A stretch of 40,992 bases of DNA from Blastocatellia bacterium (GTDB taxonomy: Bacteria > Acidobacteriota > Blastocatellia > Chloracidobacteriales > JADJPF01): positions 1 through 40,992 of the forward strand of contig JANWYG010000013.1 of assembly GCA_025057015.1 (NCBI GenBank), in the 5' to 3' direction. Below, one piece after another: positions 27,179-34,066 of this stretch. The first letter of the stretch is position 1. Every line of letters starts with the position of its first letter. Position numbers and translations under genes: made by a program. A model generated the notes under the pieces. The model was not told the origin of the DNA. It made no database searches and saw only the letters and a program-made list of their open reading frames with translations.

Positions 27179-27190
27179 CTAAGATCTTAG
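27179..27190. promoter_or_regulatory. Perfect palindrome directly before the trmFO start
   Basis: CTAAGATCTTAG lies 2 nt from the trmFO ATG, where a ribosome site would be expected. It could be an operator half-site pair or an accident; nothing else supports a role. Confidence 0.3.
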
Positions 27191-27237
27191 TGGTAGATTA
27201 AGTCTATAAGCAACAAGTTGATAGCAGAAGAAGACGA

Positions 27238-27254
27238 AGGAGTCAAAGACTTCT
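27238..27254 (-). terminator. Weak hairpin between purA and trmFO
   Basis: A 7-bp stem with one G-T wobble (27238-27244 with 27248-27254) and a 3-nt loop lies in the 140-nt gap after purA. On the minus strand it is followed by pyrimidine-rich sequence (TCGTCTTCTTCTGC) without a true T-run. It is a possible weak terminator separating purA from trmFO. Confidence 0.3.
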
Positions 27255-27316
27255 ATACTAGACCTACGATGAAAAGCTACTCTGCAGAACACTATAAAAG
27301 CAAAGCAGTTAGAACA

Positions 27317-28609
27317 CTAGTGTGCAGTTAACCAGCGCACGGCAGGTGTATTCGGAACGACTACGGTATCGTTGCGCTCAGCCCCTGTAGAGATCAGCCC
27401 GATGGGACAGCCTATCAGATCTTCCAGCAGCCTAACGTAGTCTTGGGCCTTCGATGGCAGCCGATCAAAGTCTCTTATGCCAGAGGTACTTACCTTCCAG
27501 CCCGGGACTGTCTTGTACACCGGCTCAACTTTTGACAGCACTGAGGCTAAAGCAGGCACTTCCTGTATCAGCTCACCGTTATACTTATATCCTATACAGA
27601 CGTTGATCTCATCTAGTTCGTCGAGTACATCAAGCTTGGTAAGAGCTATAGAGTCGATACCGTTGAGCATGACGCTATAGCGAGCAATCACAGCATCAAA
27701 CCAGCCCGTACGGCGAGGTCTTCCGGTTACAGAGCCATACTCATTGCCACGCTGGCGCAGATGCTCTCCCGTAGAGTCAAGCAGCTCTGTAGGAAACGGG
27801 CCGCTACCAACTCTAGTCACATATGCCTTAGACACCCCTAGCACGCCACCTATCTTGTTTGGAGCTAGGCCAGTACCGGTAGTAGCTCCTCCAGCAATCG
27901 CATTGGAAGACGTGACGTAGGGAAACGTGCCGTGATCCACATCGAGCATAGTACCTTGCGCTCCTTCAAGCAGAACGCTCTTACCGTCATCTACTGCCCT
28001 ATTAAGTAGATAGGCAGTGTTACGTACCATGCTTGCCATCCGCTCGGCGCTTTGAAAGTAGCTTTCGTATTTACTTTCCAAGAGCTCGCTACCGAGACGG
28101 AAGCTAACTTCTGCAGCATTTGCAAGAGCGCGAGTTTTAAAACGCTCGAAGTCAAACAGATCGCAAGCACGCAAAGCCCTACGACCTACTTTATCTTCAT
28201 AGGCAGGGCCTATTCCACGCAGCGTCGTGCCGACGCGTTCACCGCCACGAGCTTCTTCACTTGCGCGATCCGCCACCCGATGATAGGGAAGTATCAAACT
28301 AGCTCGGTCGCTCACAAAGAGTCGCCCTTCAACCTGGACACCCACCGAAGCCAACTCTTCTATTTCCTGCATCAATGCCTCTGGATCTACTACCACCCCA
28401 TTGCCTATTACGCAGACCTTATCGGGATGGAGTATTCCAGAAGGAATCAAGCGCAGTATGAATCTCTTGCTGTTCACTATGACAGTGTGCCCGGCATTGT
28501 GCCCTCCTTGATAGCGCACTACGATGTCAAAGTTCGGCGTAAGTAGGTCGACGAATTTACCTTTGCCTTCGTCACCCCACTGAGTACCTACAATTACTAA
28601 GTTCCTCAT
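27317..28609 (-). CDS. purA: Adenylosuccinate synthetase
   Basis: Joins IMP and aspartate using GTP, the first committed step to AMP. The N-terminal GTP/IMP loop is WGDEGKGKFVDLL. Further signatures are VRYQGGHNAGHTV, RGIGPAYEDKVGRRALR, LLEGAQGTMLDVDHGTFPYVTSS, VTGRPRRTGWFDA, ALTKLDVLD and the C-terminal STGAERNDTV. The length of 430 aa is standard. It is the last gene of the run oxyR-glgA-trxA-purA, 15 nt downstream of trxA. No clear ribosome site is visible. Confidence 0.98.
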   Translation of the reverse strand: MRNLVIVGTQWGDEGKGKFVDLLTPNFDIVVRYQGGHNAGHTVIVNSKRFILRLIPSGILHPDKVCVIGNGVVVDPEALMQEIEELASVGVQVEGRLFVSDRASLILPYHRVADRASEEARGGERVGTTLRGIGPAYEDKVGRRALRACDLFDFERFKTRALANAAEVSFRLGSELLESKYESYFQSAERMASMVRNTAYLLNRAVDDGKSVLLEGAQGTMLDVDHGTFPYVTSSNAIAGGATTGTGLAPNKIGGVLGVSKAYVTRVGSGPFPTELLDSTGEHLRQRGNEYGSVTGRPRRTGWFDAVIARYSVMLNGIDSIALTKLDVLDELDEINVCIGYKYNGELIQEVPALASVLSKVEPVYKTVPGWKVSTSGIRDFDRLPSKAQDYVRLLEDLIGCPIGLISTGAERNDTVVVPNTPAVRWLTAH

Positions 28610-28624
28610 TTTCGAAGGCAGGTC

Positions 28625-28951
28625 TCAGAGATGCTTTTGCAAGAACGCTACGATATCTTGTTTCGGTCTTGCTCCTTCAAGCCGGCCCTTTTCTACGCCA
28701 TTCTTGAAAACTATCAGCAGCGGTATACTCCTTATACCAAACCTTGCAGCCATTTCCTGGTTATCGTCCACGTTCAGCTTCCCAATTTTTGCCTTGCCGG
28801 CAAATTCAGCAGCTATGGCGTTGATGCTCGGAGCTATCATCTGACACGGGCCGCACCAAGGAGCCCAAAAGTCTACTAGGACAGGTATACTGGATTTCAA
28901 AACTTCTTGCTCAAAGTTGCTGTCTGTAAATTCAACCACGTTTCCTGACAT
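28625..28951 (-). CDS. trxA: Thioredoxin
   Basis: Small cytoplasmic dithiol reductase of 108 aa. The active site is WCGPC (C33, C36) after VLVDFWAP, and the cis-proline loop is IRSIPLLIVFKNG. All core features of a full thioredoxin are present and there is no signal peptide. AGGAGG lies upstream of the ATG. It is 24 nt downstream of glgA and 15 nt upstream of purA, in an operon headed by the peroxide sensor gene oxyR. Thioredoxin is a likely reductant for the nearby peroxiredoxin and for oxidised OxyR, which is inference. Confidence 0.97.
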   Translation of the reverse strand: MSGNVVEFTDSNFEQEVLKSSIPVLVDFWAPWCGPCQMIAPSINAIAAEFAGKAKIGKLNVDDNQEMAARFGIRSIPLLIVFKNGVEKGRLEGARPKQDIVAFLQKHL

Positions 28952-28975
28952 TAATAATCATCCTCCTAGAATCAA

Positions 28976-30394
28976 TCAATCCCTACGTACAGCGTGATAG
29001 ACATCCAAATATTTACGTGCGGAGCTTGCCCAAGAGAAATCTTGGCTCATTCCGTTAATTATCAGCTGATGCCAAACGTCCTTATCCGCATAGGTAAGCA
29101 GCGCCTCATATACCCGCTCGACAAACTGATTGACATCGTAGTCATAGAACTTGAAGCCATTGCCACGCATTCTTGCTCGGTCAAAGTTTTCTACCGTGTC
29201 GTCAAGTCCACCCGTAGCACGAACTATTGGCACCGTACCGTAGCGCAAGCTGTACATCTGATTAAGTCCGCAAGGCTCATAGTAAGATGGCATCAGGAAG
29301 ATATCTGCTCCCGCCTCTATCTGATGAGCCAACGGATTGTTGAAACCGAAGTATACACCAACTCTATCAGGGTGACTATCACGCAACGCCTGGAAGTAGC
29401 GCTCATACTTATCAGCACCAGAGCCAAGCACAACAAGCATCGCCTTTGTTTCCAGAATCCTATCCATCGCCTTTATGATCAGGTCAAAACCTTTCTGATC
29501 GGTCATCCTGGAAACAATTGCCAACAGCGGCCTATCTAGTTCTATCGGAAGATTGAAAGTCTTAAGTAGCTCTCGCTTGCAGATTGCCTTTCCAGCTAAA
29601 TTCACTATCGAATAATGTGCCGGAAGATACTTGTCACTGGTAGGATCCCACTCATCTTCATCTATCCCATTAAGGATACCTATGAGTGAATATCTTCTAT
29701 AGCGAAGGATGCCGTCCATACGGAAGCCATACTCCGGCGTCTGAATCTCCTGAGCATAACGCCTACTGACGGTAGTTATGGCGTCGCAATGTAGCAGACC
29801 ACCTTTTAAAGTACTAGCCACGCCGCCAAATTCTAGGCCTTTCTCCCCATAGAGCAAAGATGGGTCGAGATCGAACAAGCCAAACGAGCTAGGATCAAAT
29901 AGCCCTTGAAACGCCAAGTTGTGGATAGTTAATATCGTAGCCGTTTTGAAGAAATACGGATCAGCTGCATAGTTAGAGTTCAGATACACCGGGATAAGTC
30001 CAGTCATCCAATCGTTACAATGAATCACGTCTGGCGGAGGGCCTATTCTCTTGCAAAGCTCCAGCACTGCCCTGCAGTAGAAAGCAAAGCGCTCTACATC
30101 ATCGCTCTCGCCGTAAAGACCAGAACGATGAAAGTACTGAGGTGCGTCTATAAAATAGACCGGCAAACTTCCTAGCCTATCAAACCAAACTGAGCAGTAA
30201 CGCCTGCCAGCAAAAGGCACAGGCATTGCGTCTATAATCAGCTGCCCAGCGTTTATAGTTCTGTAGCGCGGCATTACTATGGAGATATCACACCCTAGCG
30301 TCATCAGCGCTTTGGGCAAAGCCGCAGCCACATCGGCAAGTCCGCCGGTCTTTGCATAGGGCACAACTTCAGAAGCAGCAAATATGATCCTCAT
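28976..30394 (-). CDS. glgA: Glycogen synthase (ADP-glucose type)
   Basis: GT5-family transferase that extends alpha-1,4-glucan from ADP-glucose. The ADP-glucose loop KTGGLADV follows the N-terminal strand MRIIFAASEVVPYA. Also present are HCNDWMTGLIPVYL, TIHNLAFQG, VNGIDEDEWDP-like (LNGIDEDEWDP) and the C-terminal EAGADIFLMPSYYEPCGLNQMYSLRYGTVPIVRATGGL donor-site region. The start is placed at ATG 30394 (472 aa, normal length). A longer open frame to 30457 would add 21 residues before the conserved beginning and run into oxyR. Its position between oxyR and trxA is unusual, since other glg genes are absent here. Confidence 0.96.
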   Translation of the reverse strand: MRIIFAASEVVPYAKTGGLADVAAALPKALMTLGCDISIVMPRYRTINAGQLIIDAMPVPFAGRRYCSVWFDRLGSLPVYFIDAPQYFHRSGLYGESDDVERFAFYCRAVLELCKRIGPPPDVIHCNDWMTGLIPVYLNSNYAADPYFFKTATILTIHNLAFQGLFDPSSFGLFDLDPSLLYGEKGLEFGGVASTLKGGLLHCDAITTVSRRYAQEIQTPEYGFRMDGILRYRRYSLIGILNGIDEDEWDPTSDKYLPAHYSIVNLAGKAICKRELLKTFNLPIELDRPLLAIVSRMTDQKGFDLIIKAMDRILETKAMLVVLGSGADKYERYFQALRDSHPDRVGVYFGFNNPLAHQIEAGADIFLMPSYYEPCGLNQMYSLRYGTVPIVRATGGLDDTVENFDRARMRGNGFKFYDYDVNQFVERVYEALLTYADKDVWHQLIINGMSQDFSWASSARKYLDVYHAVRRD

Positions 30395-30441
30395 TGTCAA
30401 GACCGTGCCTAGTATACCCGAACAACGTAGCAAATGACAAT

Positions 30442-31326
30442 CTACGTAGCTACGCACCTGCGTATCAACGCCACAAGCTTCTCAAAGAGTACCTTTCGAG
30501 GAGAGTTGCGCCTGTAAGCTACTCCTACGGTGCGAGCCGGTACAGGCTGCTTAAAACGTATATAGACCAAGTCTTTACTCGCTCTATCCACGGCCAGTTC
30601 AGGAACCAGCGTTATTCCGGCACCCACAGCAACCATATGTCTCAGTGTCTCCAGGCTTGTAGCCCTAAAGGAAGTGTTCTCGATCGCTCCAGCAAGCTTG
30701 CAGACCTCAAGAGCTTGTTCCCTCAGGCAATGCCCATCCTCAAGTAGCAGTACTAACTCACCTTCGAGATCATCCTTGCTGACCTTACGACGCCCTGCCA
30801 ACGGATGATTCGGAGAAACAGCTAGGTAAAATGGCTCTCTGTAAGCTTCTACTTCGATGAAATTGTAATCGGGAATTGGCAAAGCTAGCACTACAGCATC
30901 TAATTGACCTTCATCCAATTCCTTACATATCGTCTGCGTCTGCCCCTCCTGGAGCAAAAGTCGCAGTTTTGGCATCTCTTCCGTAAGCTTTGGCAGTAGC
31001 AGCGGTAAGAGATAAGGCGCTATCGTCGGAATAATCCCAATCCTCACTTCGCCTGCAAAAGGATCCCGAGCTTGCTGCGCCATCTGACGAATATTTTCTA
31101 CTTCCTGCAAAACGATCCTTGCATGTTTAGCCACTTCTTGCCCTATAGGAGTTACTATCACTTGCCTGCTGTTACGCTCAAACAGCTGAACTCCGAGCAT
31201 CTCCTCGAGTTTTTTAAGTTGCATGCTCAAGGCTGGTTGGGACACAAAGCATGCTTCGGCAGCTTTACCAAAGTGCTTCTTGTCCACTACAGCTAAGAAA
31301 TAAACTAGATCCCGCAGATTGATCAT
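30442..31326 (-). CDS. oxyR: LysR-family peroxide sensor OxyR
   Basis: The product is 294 aa. The N-terminal winged helix-turn-helix is at residues 1-60 (FGKAAEACFVSQPALSMQLKKLEEMLG). The regulatory domain keeps the OxyR signature EDGHCLREQALEVC, with C200 and C209 matching the redox pair C199/C208 of E. coli OxyR, followed by FRATSLETLRHMVAVGAGITLVPELAV. This pair forms a disulfide on peroxide exposure in studied OxyR proteins. The gene is divergent from ahpC-ahpD, the classical arrangement for control of peroxide defence. An upstream Shine-Dalgarno is not evident. glgA follows after 47 nt. Confidence 0.96.
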   Translation of the reverse strand: MINLRDLVYFLAVVDKKHFGKAAEACFVSQPALSMQLKKLEEMLGVQLFERNSRQVIVTPIGQEVAKHARIVLQEVENIRQMAQQARDPFAGEVRIGIIPTIAPYLLPLLLPKLTEEMPKLRLLLQEGQTQTICKELDEGQLDAVVLALPIPDYNFIEVEAYREPFYLAVSPNHPLAGRRKVSKDDLEGELVLLLEDGHCLREQALEVCKLAGAIENTSFRATSLETLRHMVAVGAGITLVPELAVDRASKDLVYIRFKQPVPARTVGVAYRRNSPRKVLFEKLVALIRRCVAT

Positions 31327-31333
31327 CTGTTTG

Positions 31334-31399
31334 ATAAGGTTAGATTATTAAAACCATCAGAACTATCAATTGTACCTGCCACCGAAAAAGTTGTACAGT
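31334..31399 (+). promoter_or_regulatory. Candidate OxyR-binding region and ahpC promoter
   Basis: Between divergent oxyR and ahpC, ATAAGGTTAGATTAT (31334-31348) resembles an OxyR half site (ATAG-N7-CTAT, 6 of 8 core bases). A further CTAT occurs at 31363-31366, off the ideal spacing. Just downstream are TTGTAC (31370-31375), 18 nt and TACAGT (31394-31399), a plausible promoter for ahpC. An activator site abutting the -35 is what OxyR control needs. The match is imperfect. Confidence 0.4.
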
Positions 31400-31407
31400 A
31401 TCTAAGC

Positions 31408-31430
31408 AGGGCCTGGCAGCAAGCCGCCCT
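31408..31430 (+). promoter_or_regulatory. Stem-loop in the ahpC 5' leader
   Basis: AGGGC (31408-31412) pairs with GCCCT (31426-31430). After a 2-nt bulge, GGC (31415-31417) pairs with GCC (31423-31425) around AGCAA. It lies upstream of the AAGGAG ribosome site and may stabilise the mRNA; a role is unproven. Confidence 0.35.
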
Positions 31431-31456
31431 ACAAAACTTCACAAGGAGAATACAGA

Positions 31457-31996
31457 ATGCTAGGAGTAGGAGAAAAGTTTCCACAGTTCAGTTTGAAAGC
31501 TACAGTATCTAATGACCTGAAGACAGCATTTACAGAAGTAAACAATGACACTTACAAGGGAAAGTGGCTGGTAGTGTTTTTCTGGCCTAAGGACTTTACG
31601 TTTGTCTGTCCGACGGAGATAGTAGGCTTTGCAAAGCTGAACTCTGAATTCGCAGATCGAGATGCGCAGATTCTTGGTGCAAGCGTTGACACAGAGTTTG
31701 TGCACCTCGCCTGGCGCAAATACAACGATGAGCTAAAGGACCTACCTTTCCCGATGCTAGCTGACACCAAGCGCGAGCTAAGTTCGGCTCTCGGCATCCT
31801 AGACAAAAACGAAGGTGTCTCTCAGAGGGCGACGTTTATAGTAGATCCAAACGGCATCATCAGGTTCGTGATGGTGACTGATCTAAGCGTAGGTCGCAAT
31901 CCAAACGAAGTACTTCGCGTGCTAGATGCGCTGCAGACTGACGAACTTTGCCCGTGTAACTGGCAAAAAGGAGAGGAAACAATTAAGGTAGCATAA
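31457..31996 (+). CDS. ahpC: Peroxiredoxin AhpC
   Basis: Typical 2-Cys peroxiredoxin of 179 aa that reduces hydrogen peroxide, organic peroxides and probably peroxynitrite. The peroxidatic centre is KDFTFVCPTEI with C51 and T48. The C-terminal DELCPCNWQKGEE carries the expected resolving Cys C165 plus a second Cys at 167. The ATG has AAGGAG about 9 nt upstream. It is paired with an ahpD-type gene 15 nt downstream and has no ahpF in the window, so electrons probably come through AhpD or thioredoxin rather than AhpF. Control by the divergently encoded OxyR is likely. Confidence 0.96.
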   Translation: MLGVGEKFPQFSLKATVSNDLKTAFTEVNNDTYKGKWLVVFFWPKDFTFVCPTEIVGFAKLNSEFADRDAQILGASVDTEFVHLAWRKYNDELKDLPFPMLADTKRELSSALGILDKNEGVSQRATFIVDPNGIIRFVMVTDLSVGRNPNEVLRVLDALQTDELCPCNWQKGEETIKVA

Positions 31997-32011
31997 GAAA
32001 GGAAAAAGACC

Positions 32012-32539
32012 GTGGGTATAGACAAGATAAAAGACTCTCTGGGAGAATTCGCAAAAGATATAAAGTTAAACCTATCAAGCGTACTGACCGAAGAAGGAGC
32101 TCCCGATCTGAAGCAGCATCAGATCTATGGTATAGCTCTTTCCTGCGCATACGCCACAAAAAACCCTGAGCTGGTAAAGGCTCTCGAAGAAGATGTTGGT
32201 GAAAAGCTGACGCCACAAGAGGTAAAAGCTGCAAAAGCCGCAGCAACCTTAATGGCGATGAATAACGTCTACTATAGGTTCGTCCACTTAGTAGGGGACG
32301 CGGAGTTTTCCAAGATGCCAGCTCGGCTGAGAATGAACTTCATCGGAAACCCCGGCATACCTAAGGTGGATTTTGAGCTTTACTCTTTGGCTGTATCAGC
32401 AATAAATGGTTGTGGCAAGTGTATAGAGGCACACTCACGCATAGTGCAAGAGCAGGGTCTTTCCAAGACTGCAGTACAATCAGCAGTACGTATAGCAGCC
32501 GTCATAAATGCTACAGCTCAGGCGTTGTCTACAAAATAG
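32012..32539 (+). CDS. ahpD: Alkyl hydroperoxide reductase partner AhpD
   Basis: All-helical carboxymuconolactone-decarboxylase-fold protein of 175 aa. The redox motif in VSAINGCGKCIEAHSRI supplies C134, C137 and H141. With the Glu in DFELYSLAV (E122) this reproduces the E/C/C/H proton-relay set of mycobacterial AhpD. AhpD reduces AhpC there, using a lipoylated carrier. The GTG start at 32012 has AAAGGAAA upstream. It follows ahpC by 15 nt and is surely co-transcribed. The full-length AhpD lineup distinguishes it from short CMD-domain proteins. Confidence 0.95.
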   Translation: MGIDKIKDSLGEFAKDIKLNLSSVLTEEGAPDLKQHQIYGIALSCAYATKNPELVKALEEDVGEKLTPQEVKAAKAAATLMAMNNVYYRFVHLVGDAEFSKMPARLRMNFIGNPGIPKVDFELYSLAVSAINGCGKCIEAHSRIVQEQGLSKTAVQSAVRIAAVINATAQALSTK

Positions 32540-32565
32540 CGCTTCTCCCAGCGACCCGCGTCCTC

Positions 32566-32603
32566 GGTTGCAGATAGGCAGCTTTTGCTACCTAGCTGCA
32601 ACC
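32566..32603 (+). promoter_or_regulatory. Strong 38-nt stem-loop between ahpD and the chorismate mutase gene
   Basis: GGTTGCAG (32566-32573) pairs with CTGCAACC (32596-32603). Inside it TAGG (32575-32578) pairs with CCTA (32591-32594) and AGC (32580-32582) with GCT (32587-32589), closing on TTTT. That is 15 base pairs with two single mismatches. It is followed by CTT and a run of A rather than T, so it is not a standard intrinsic terminator in either direction. It may end the ahpCD mRNA, protect its 3' end, or be a leader element of the chorismate mutase gene. Confidence 0.55.
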
Positions 32604-32682
32604 CTTAAAAAAAATACCATTAGAGTAGCAAAAGTGGTAAACTCTCAGACCACGGACAGGTATCCTTTCCGGAGGTCAGCTC

Positions 32683-32997
32683 TTGGACATCGACGACTGG
32701 CGCGAAGAGATAGACAGAATAGATCTAGAACTGCTAGAGCTGCTCAACAGGCGTTCGCGCTGCGCAATCGAGATAGGATACATAAAACACCGTATGGGAC
32801 TGCCCATCTACTCTCCCTCGCGCGAGACTGAGATTCTAGAAAACGTCACACGTAACAACAGAGGCCCACTCGAAAATGATGCTGTAAGAAGGTTGTTCGA
32901 ACGGATTATAGACGAATCTCGTCGAGCCGAGCGACTTGTAGTTGAAAGCCTAAAGGAAAACAGCAGTGATAGTAGTGATGCAGCAGAGGGCAACTGA
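32683..32997 (+). CDS. Chorismate mutase, AroQ class
   Basis: Converts chorismate to prephenate, the branch to phenylalanine and tyrosine. The product is 104 aa and all-helical. It contains WREEIDRIDLELLELLNRRSRCAIEIGYIKHRMGLPIYSPSRETEIL-type AroQ sequence with R7, R24, K35, R47 and E48 at active-site positions. The position matching Q88 of the E. coli enzyme appears to be Glu (E83 in DESRRAERL). TTG 32683 is taken as start because GGAGG lies 7 nt upstream and the family's first helix begins there. The last 32 nt overlap the DAHP-synthase-like gene, so the two are coupled. AroQ is often fused to, or partnered with, DAHP synthase, which fits the neighbour. Confidence 0.9.
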   Translation: MDIDDWREEIDRIDLELLELLNRRSRCAIEIGYIKHRMGLPIYSPSRETEILENVTRNNRGPLENDAVRRLFERIIDESRRAERLVVESLKENSSDSSDAAEGN

Positions 32998-33970
32998 AGA
33001 AGAGATTTCGCAAGTAATAGAAAAGCTGTTGAAGCTTGGCTTTGATCCTTATAGATCGACAGGAGCAAGTCTCTCCATCATCGCAGGTGTAGGCAATTGT
33101 TTCGTAGACGTCCGGGAGATAGAAATGATGGCTGGCGTAAGGAAAGTAATACGCGTCTCGACGCCTTACAAGCTTGCTAGCCGCGAGATACACCCTACGG
33201 ACACTACTTTCGCCATAGGTAACGGAGAATTCAAGATAGGAGCTGGTTACTTTTCGGTGTTTGCCGGTCCGGCAGCAATAGAATCTGAAGTAGAACTAGA
33301 AGCCCTCTGCGACTTGGTCAAGAACTTCGGTACAGGCGTTCTAAGGTCACGAGCCACTCTACAGCTGGAAGACGGGCGCATAGTTGGTCTTGGCAAAGAC
33401 AGTTGGAAGCTTCTCAGAAAATACGCTGACCGCTTTCAGCTGTACGCCGCATCTGAGGTTAACTATCCTGAAGAGCTAAGCCAAGCAGCAGAATATCTAG
33501 ATGTAATAGAGATATCCGCCAGCCATAACCATGAGTTTCTCAGGCAGATTGGCATGCTAGGCAAGCCAACACTGCTTGTGCGTGCTCCTGAAACTACGAT
33601 AGAGCAAACGTTGATATCAGCAGAGCAGATATTGTCGGCAGGAAACGATAGAGTTATTATCTGTGATAGAGCAGTGCGGACTGTCCAAGGGGGCAGCACA
33701 ATAGACATAGACTCTATACTGAAGCTCAAGAAGATCTCCCATTTACCGCTAGCCTTGGACGCTTCGGCTGCAGCAAACAGGAAGGATCGTGTGGCAGCAT
33801 ATGCAGCAGCAGCTCTAGTTGCAGGCGTGGACGTGCTACTAATAGAACTATACTCTGAATCAGGCACTGGGGAAGCTGCAAGGGCTCTAGCCGCAGAAGA
33901 TTTTGCAGTGTTGATAACACAGCTAAAGGGTATTGCTAAGATCTTAGGTAGACAGAATATTTGCATGTAA
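32966..33970 (+). CDS. DAHP synthase-like protein (type I-beta) lacking catalytic residues; probable pseudoenzyme
   Basis: The product is 334 aa and follows the whole length of type I-beta 3-deoxy-7-phosphoheptulonate synthases. The N-terminal ferredoxin-like domain starts MIVV...ATEEEI, then VRKVIRVSTPYKLASREIHP and FKIGAGYFSVFAGP. The barrel shows GLGKDSWKLLRKYADRFQLY, LDVIEISA, ILSAGNDRVIICDRAVRT and ISHLPLALDAS. Key catalytic motifs are changed. GPCSVE is GPAAIE, so the metal Cys is A103. RxxAYKPRTS is RSRATLQLED (127-136). The Lys of LLKRG is Val in LLVRA. DPSH is DASA, so the metal His is A268. Activity as DAHP synthase is therefore unlikely. The GTG start gives the family's MIVV beginning and has AAAGG upstream. 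It overlaps the chorismate mutase gene by 32 nt. A regulatory partner role is inferred. Confidence 0.85.
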   Translation: MIVVMQQRATEEEISQVIEKLLKLGFDPYRSTGASLSIIAGVGNCFVDVREIEMMAGVRKVIRVSTPYKLASREIHPTDTTFAIGNGEFKIGAGYFSVFAGPAAIESEVELEALCDLVKNFGTGVLRSRATLQLEDGRIVGLGKDSWKLLRKYADRFQLYAASEVNYPEELSQAAEYLDVIEISASHNHEFLRQIGMLGKPTLLVRAPETTIEQTLISAEQILSAGNDRVIICDRAVRTVQGGSTIDIDSILKLKKISHLPLALDASAAANRKDRVAAYAAAALVAGVDVLLIELYSESGTGEAARALAAEDFAVLITQLKGIAKILGRQNICM

Positions 33971-33983
33971 GTAGATTTTGTAT

Positions 33984-34011
33984 TTGATCAAACAGCAGAA
34001 TGGTTTAATAT
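33984..34011 (+). promoter_or_regulatory. Candidate promoter for the kinase gene
   Basis: TTGATC (33984-33989), 16 nt and TAATAT (34006-34011) precede the kinase ATG by about 55 nt. A small 5-bp hairpin (CTCGA 34018-34022 with TCGAG 34026-34030) lies near the expected transcript start. Confidence 0.35.
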
Positions 34012-34066
34012 TCCTTTCTCGACTGTCGAGGCGAGAGTAAAACTAAGAACAATACGCCATCTAGGC

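Noticed and set aside
28052-28546. 164-codon open frame on the plus strand opposite purA
   Set aside because: It lies wholly inside the unmistakable purA gene, has no ribosome site and its translation has no domain-like pattern.
28994-29539. 181-codon open frame on the plus strand opposite glgA
   Set aside because: Antisense to conserved GlgA sequence; composition looks like a reverse-complement shadow.
30395-30457. Upstream extension of glgA overlapping oxyR
   Set aside because: Adds residues before the conserved MRIIFAASEVVPY beginning and overlaps another gene.
31413-31430. TGGCAGCAAGCCGCC read as a possible sigma-54 promoter
   Set aside because: The GC element at -12 (TTGC) is missing at the required spacing; the segment is better explained as a leader stem-loop.
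32566-32603. Stem-loop as a plain intrinsic terminator of ahpCD
   Set aside because: Followed by A-rich, not T-rich, sequence on the plus strand; kept as a structured element instead.
32508-32831. 107-codon plus-strand frame overlapping the ahpD end and the chorismate mutase start
   Set aside because: It overlaps a gene with GGAGG and clear AroQ motifs and crosses the stem-loop; its sequence is basic and non-homologous in look.
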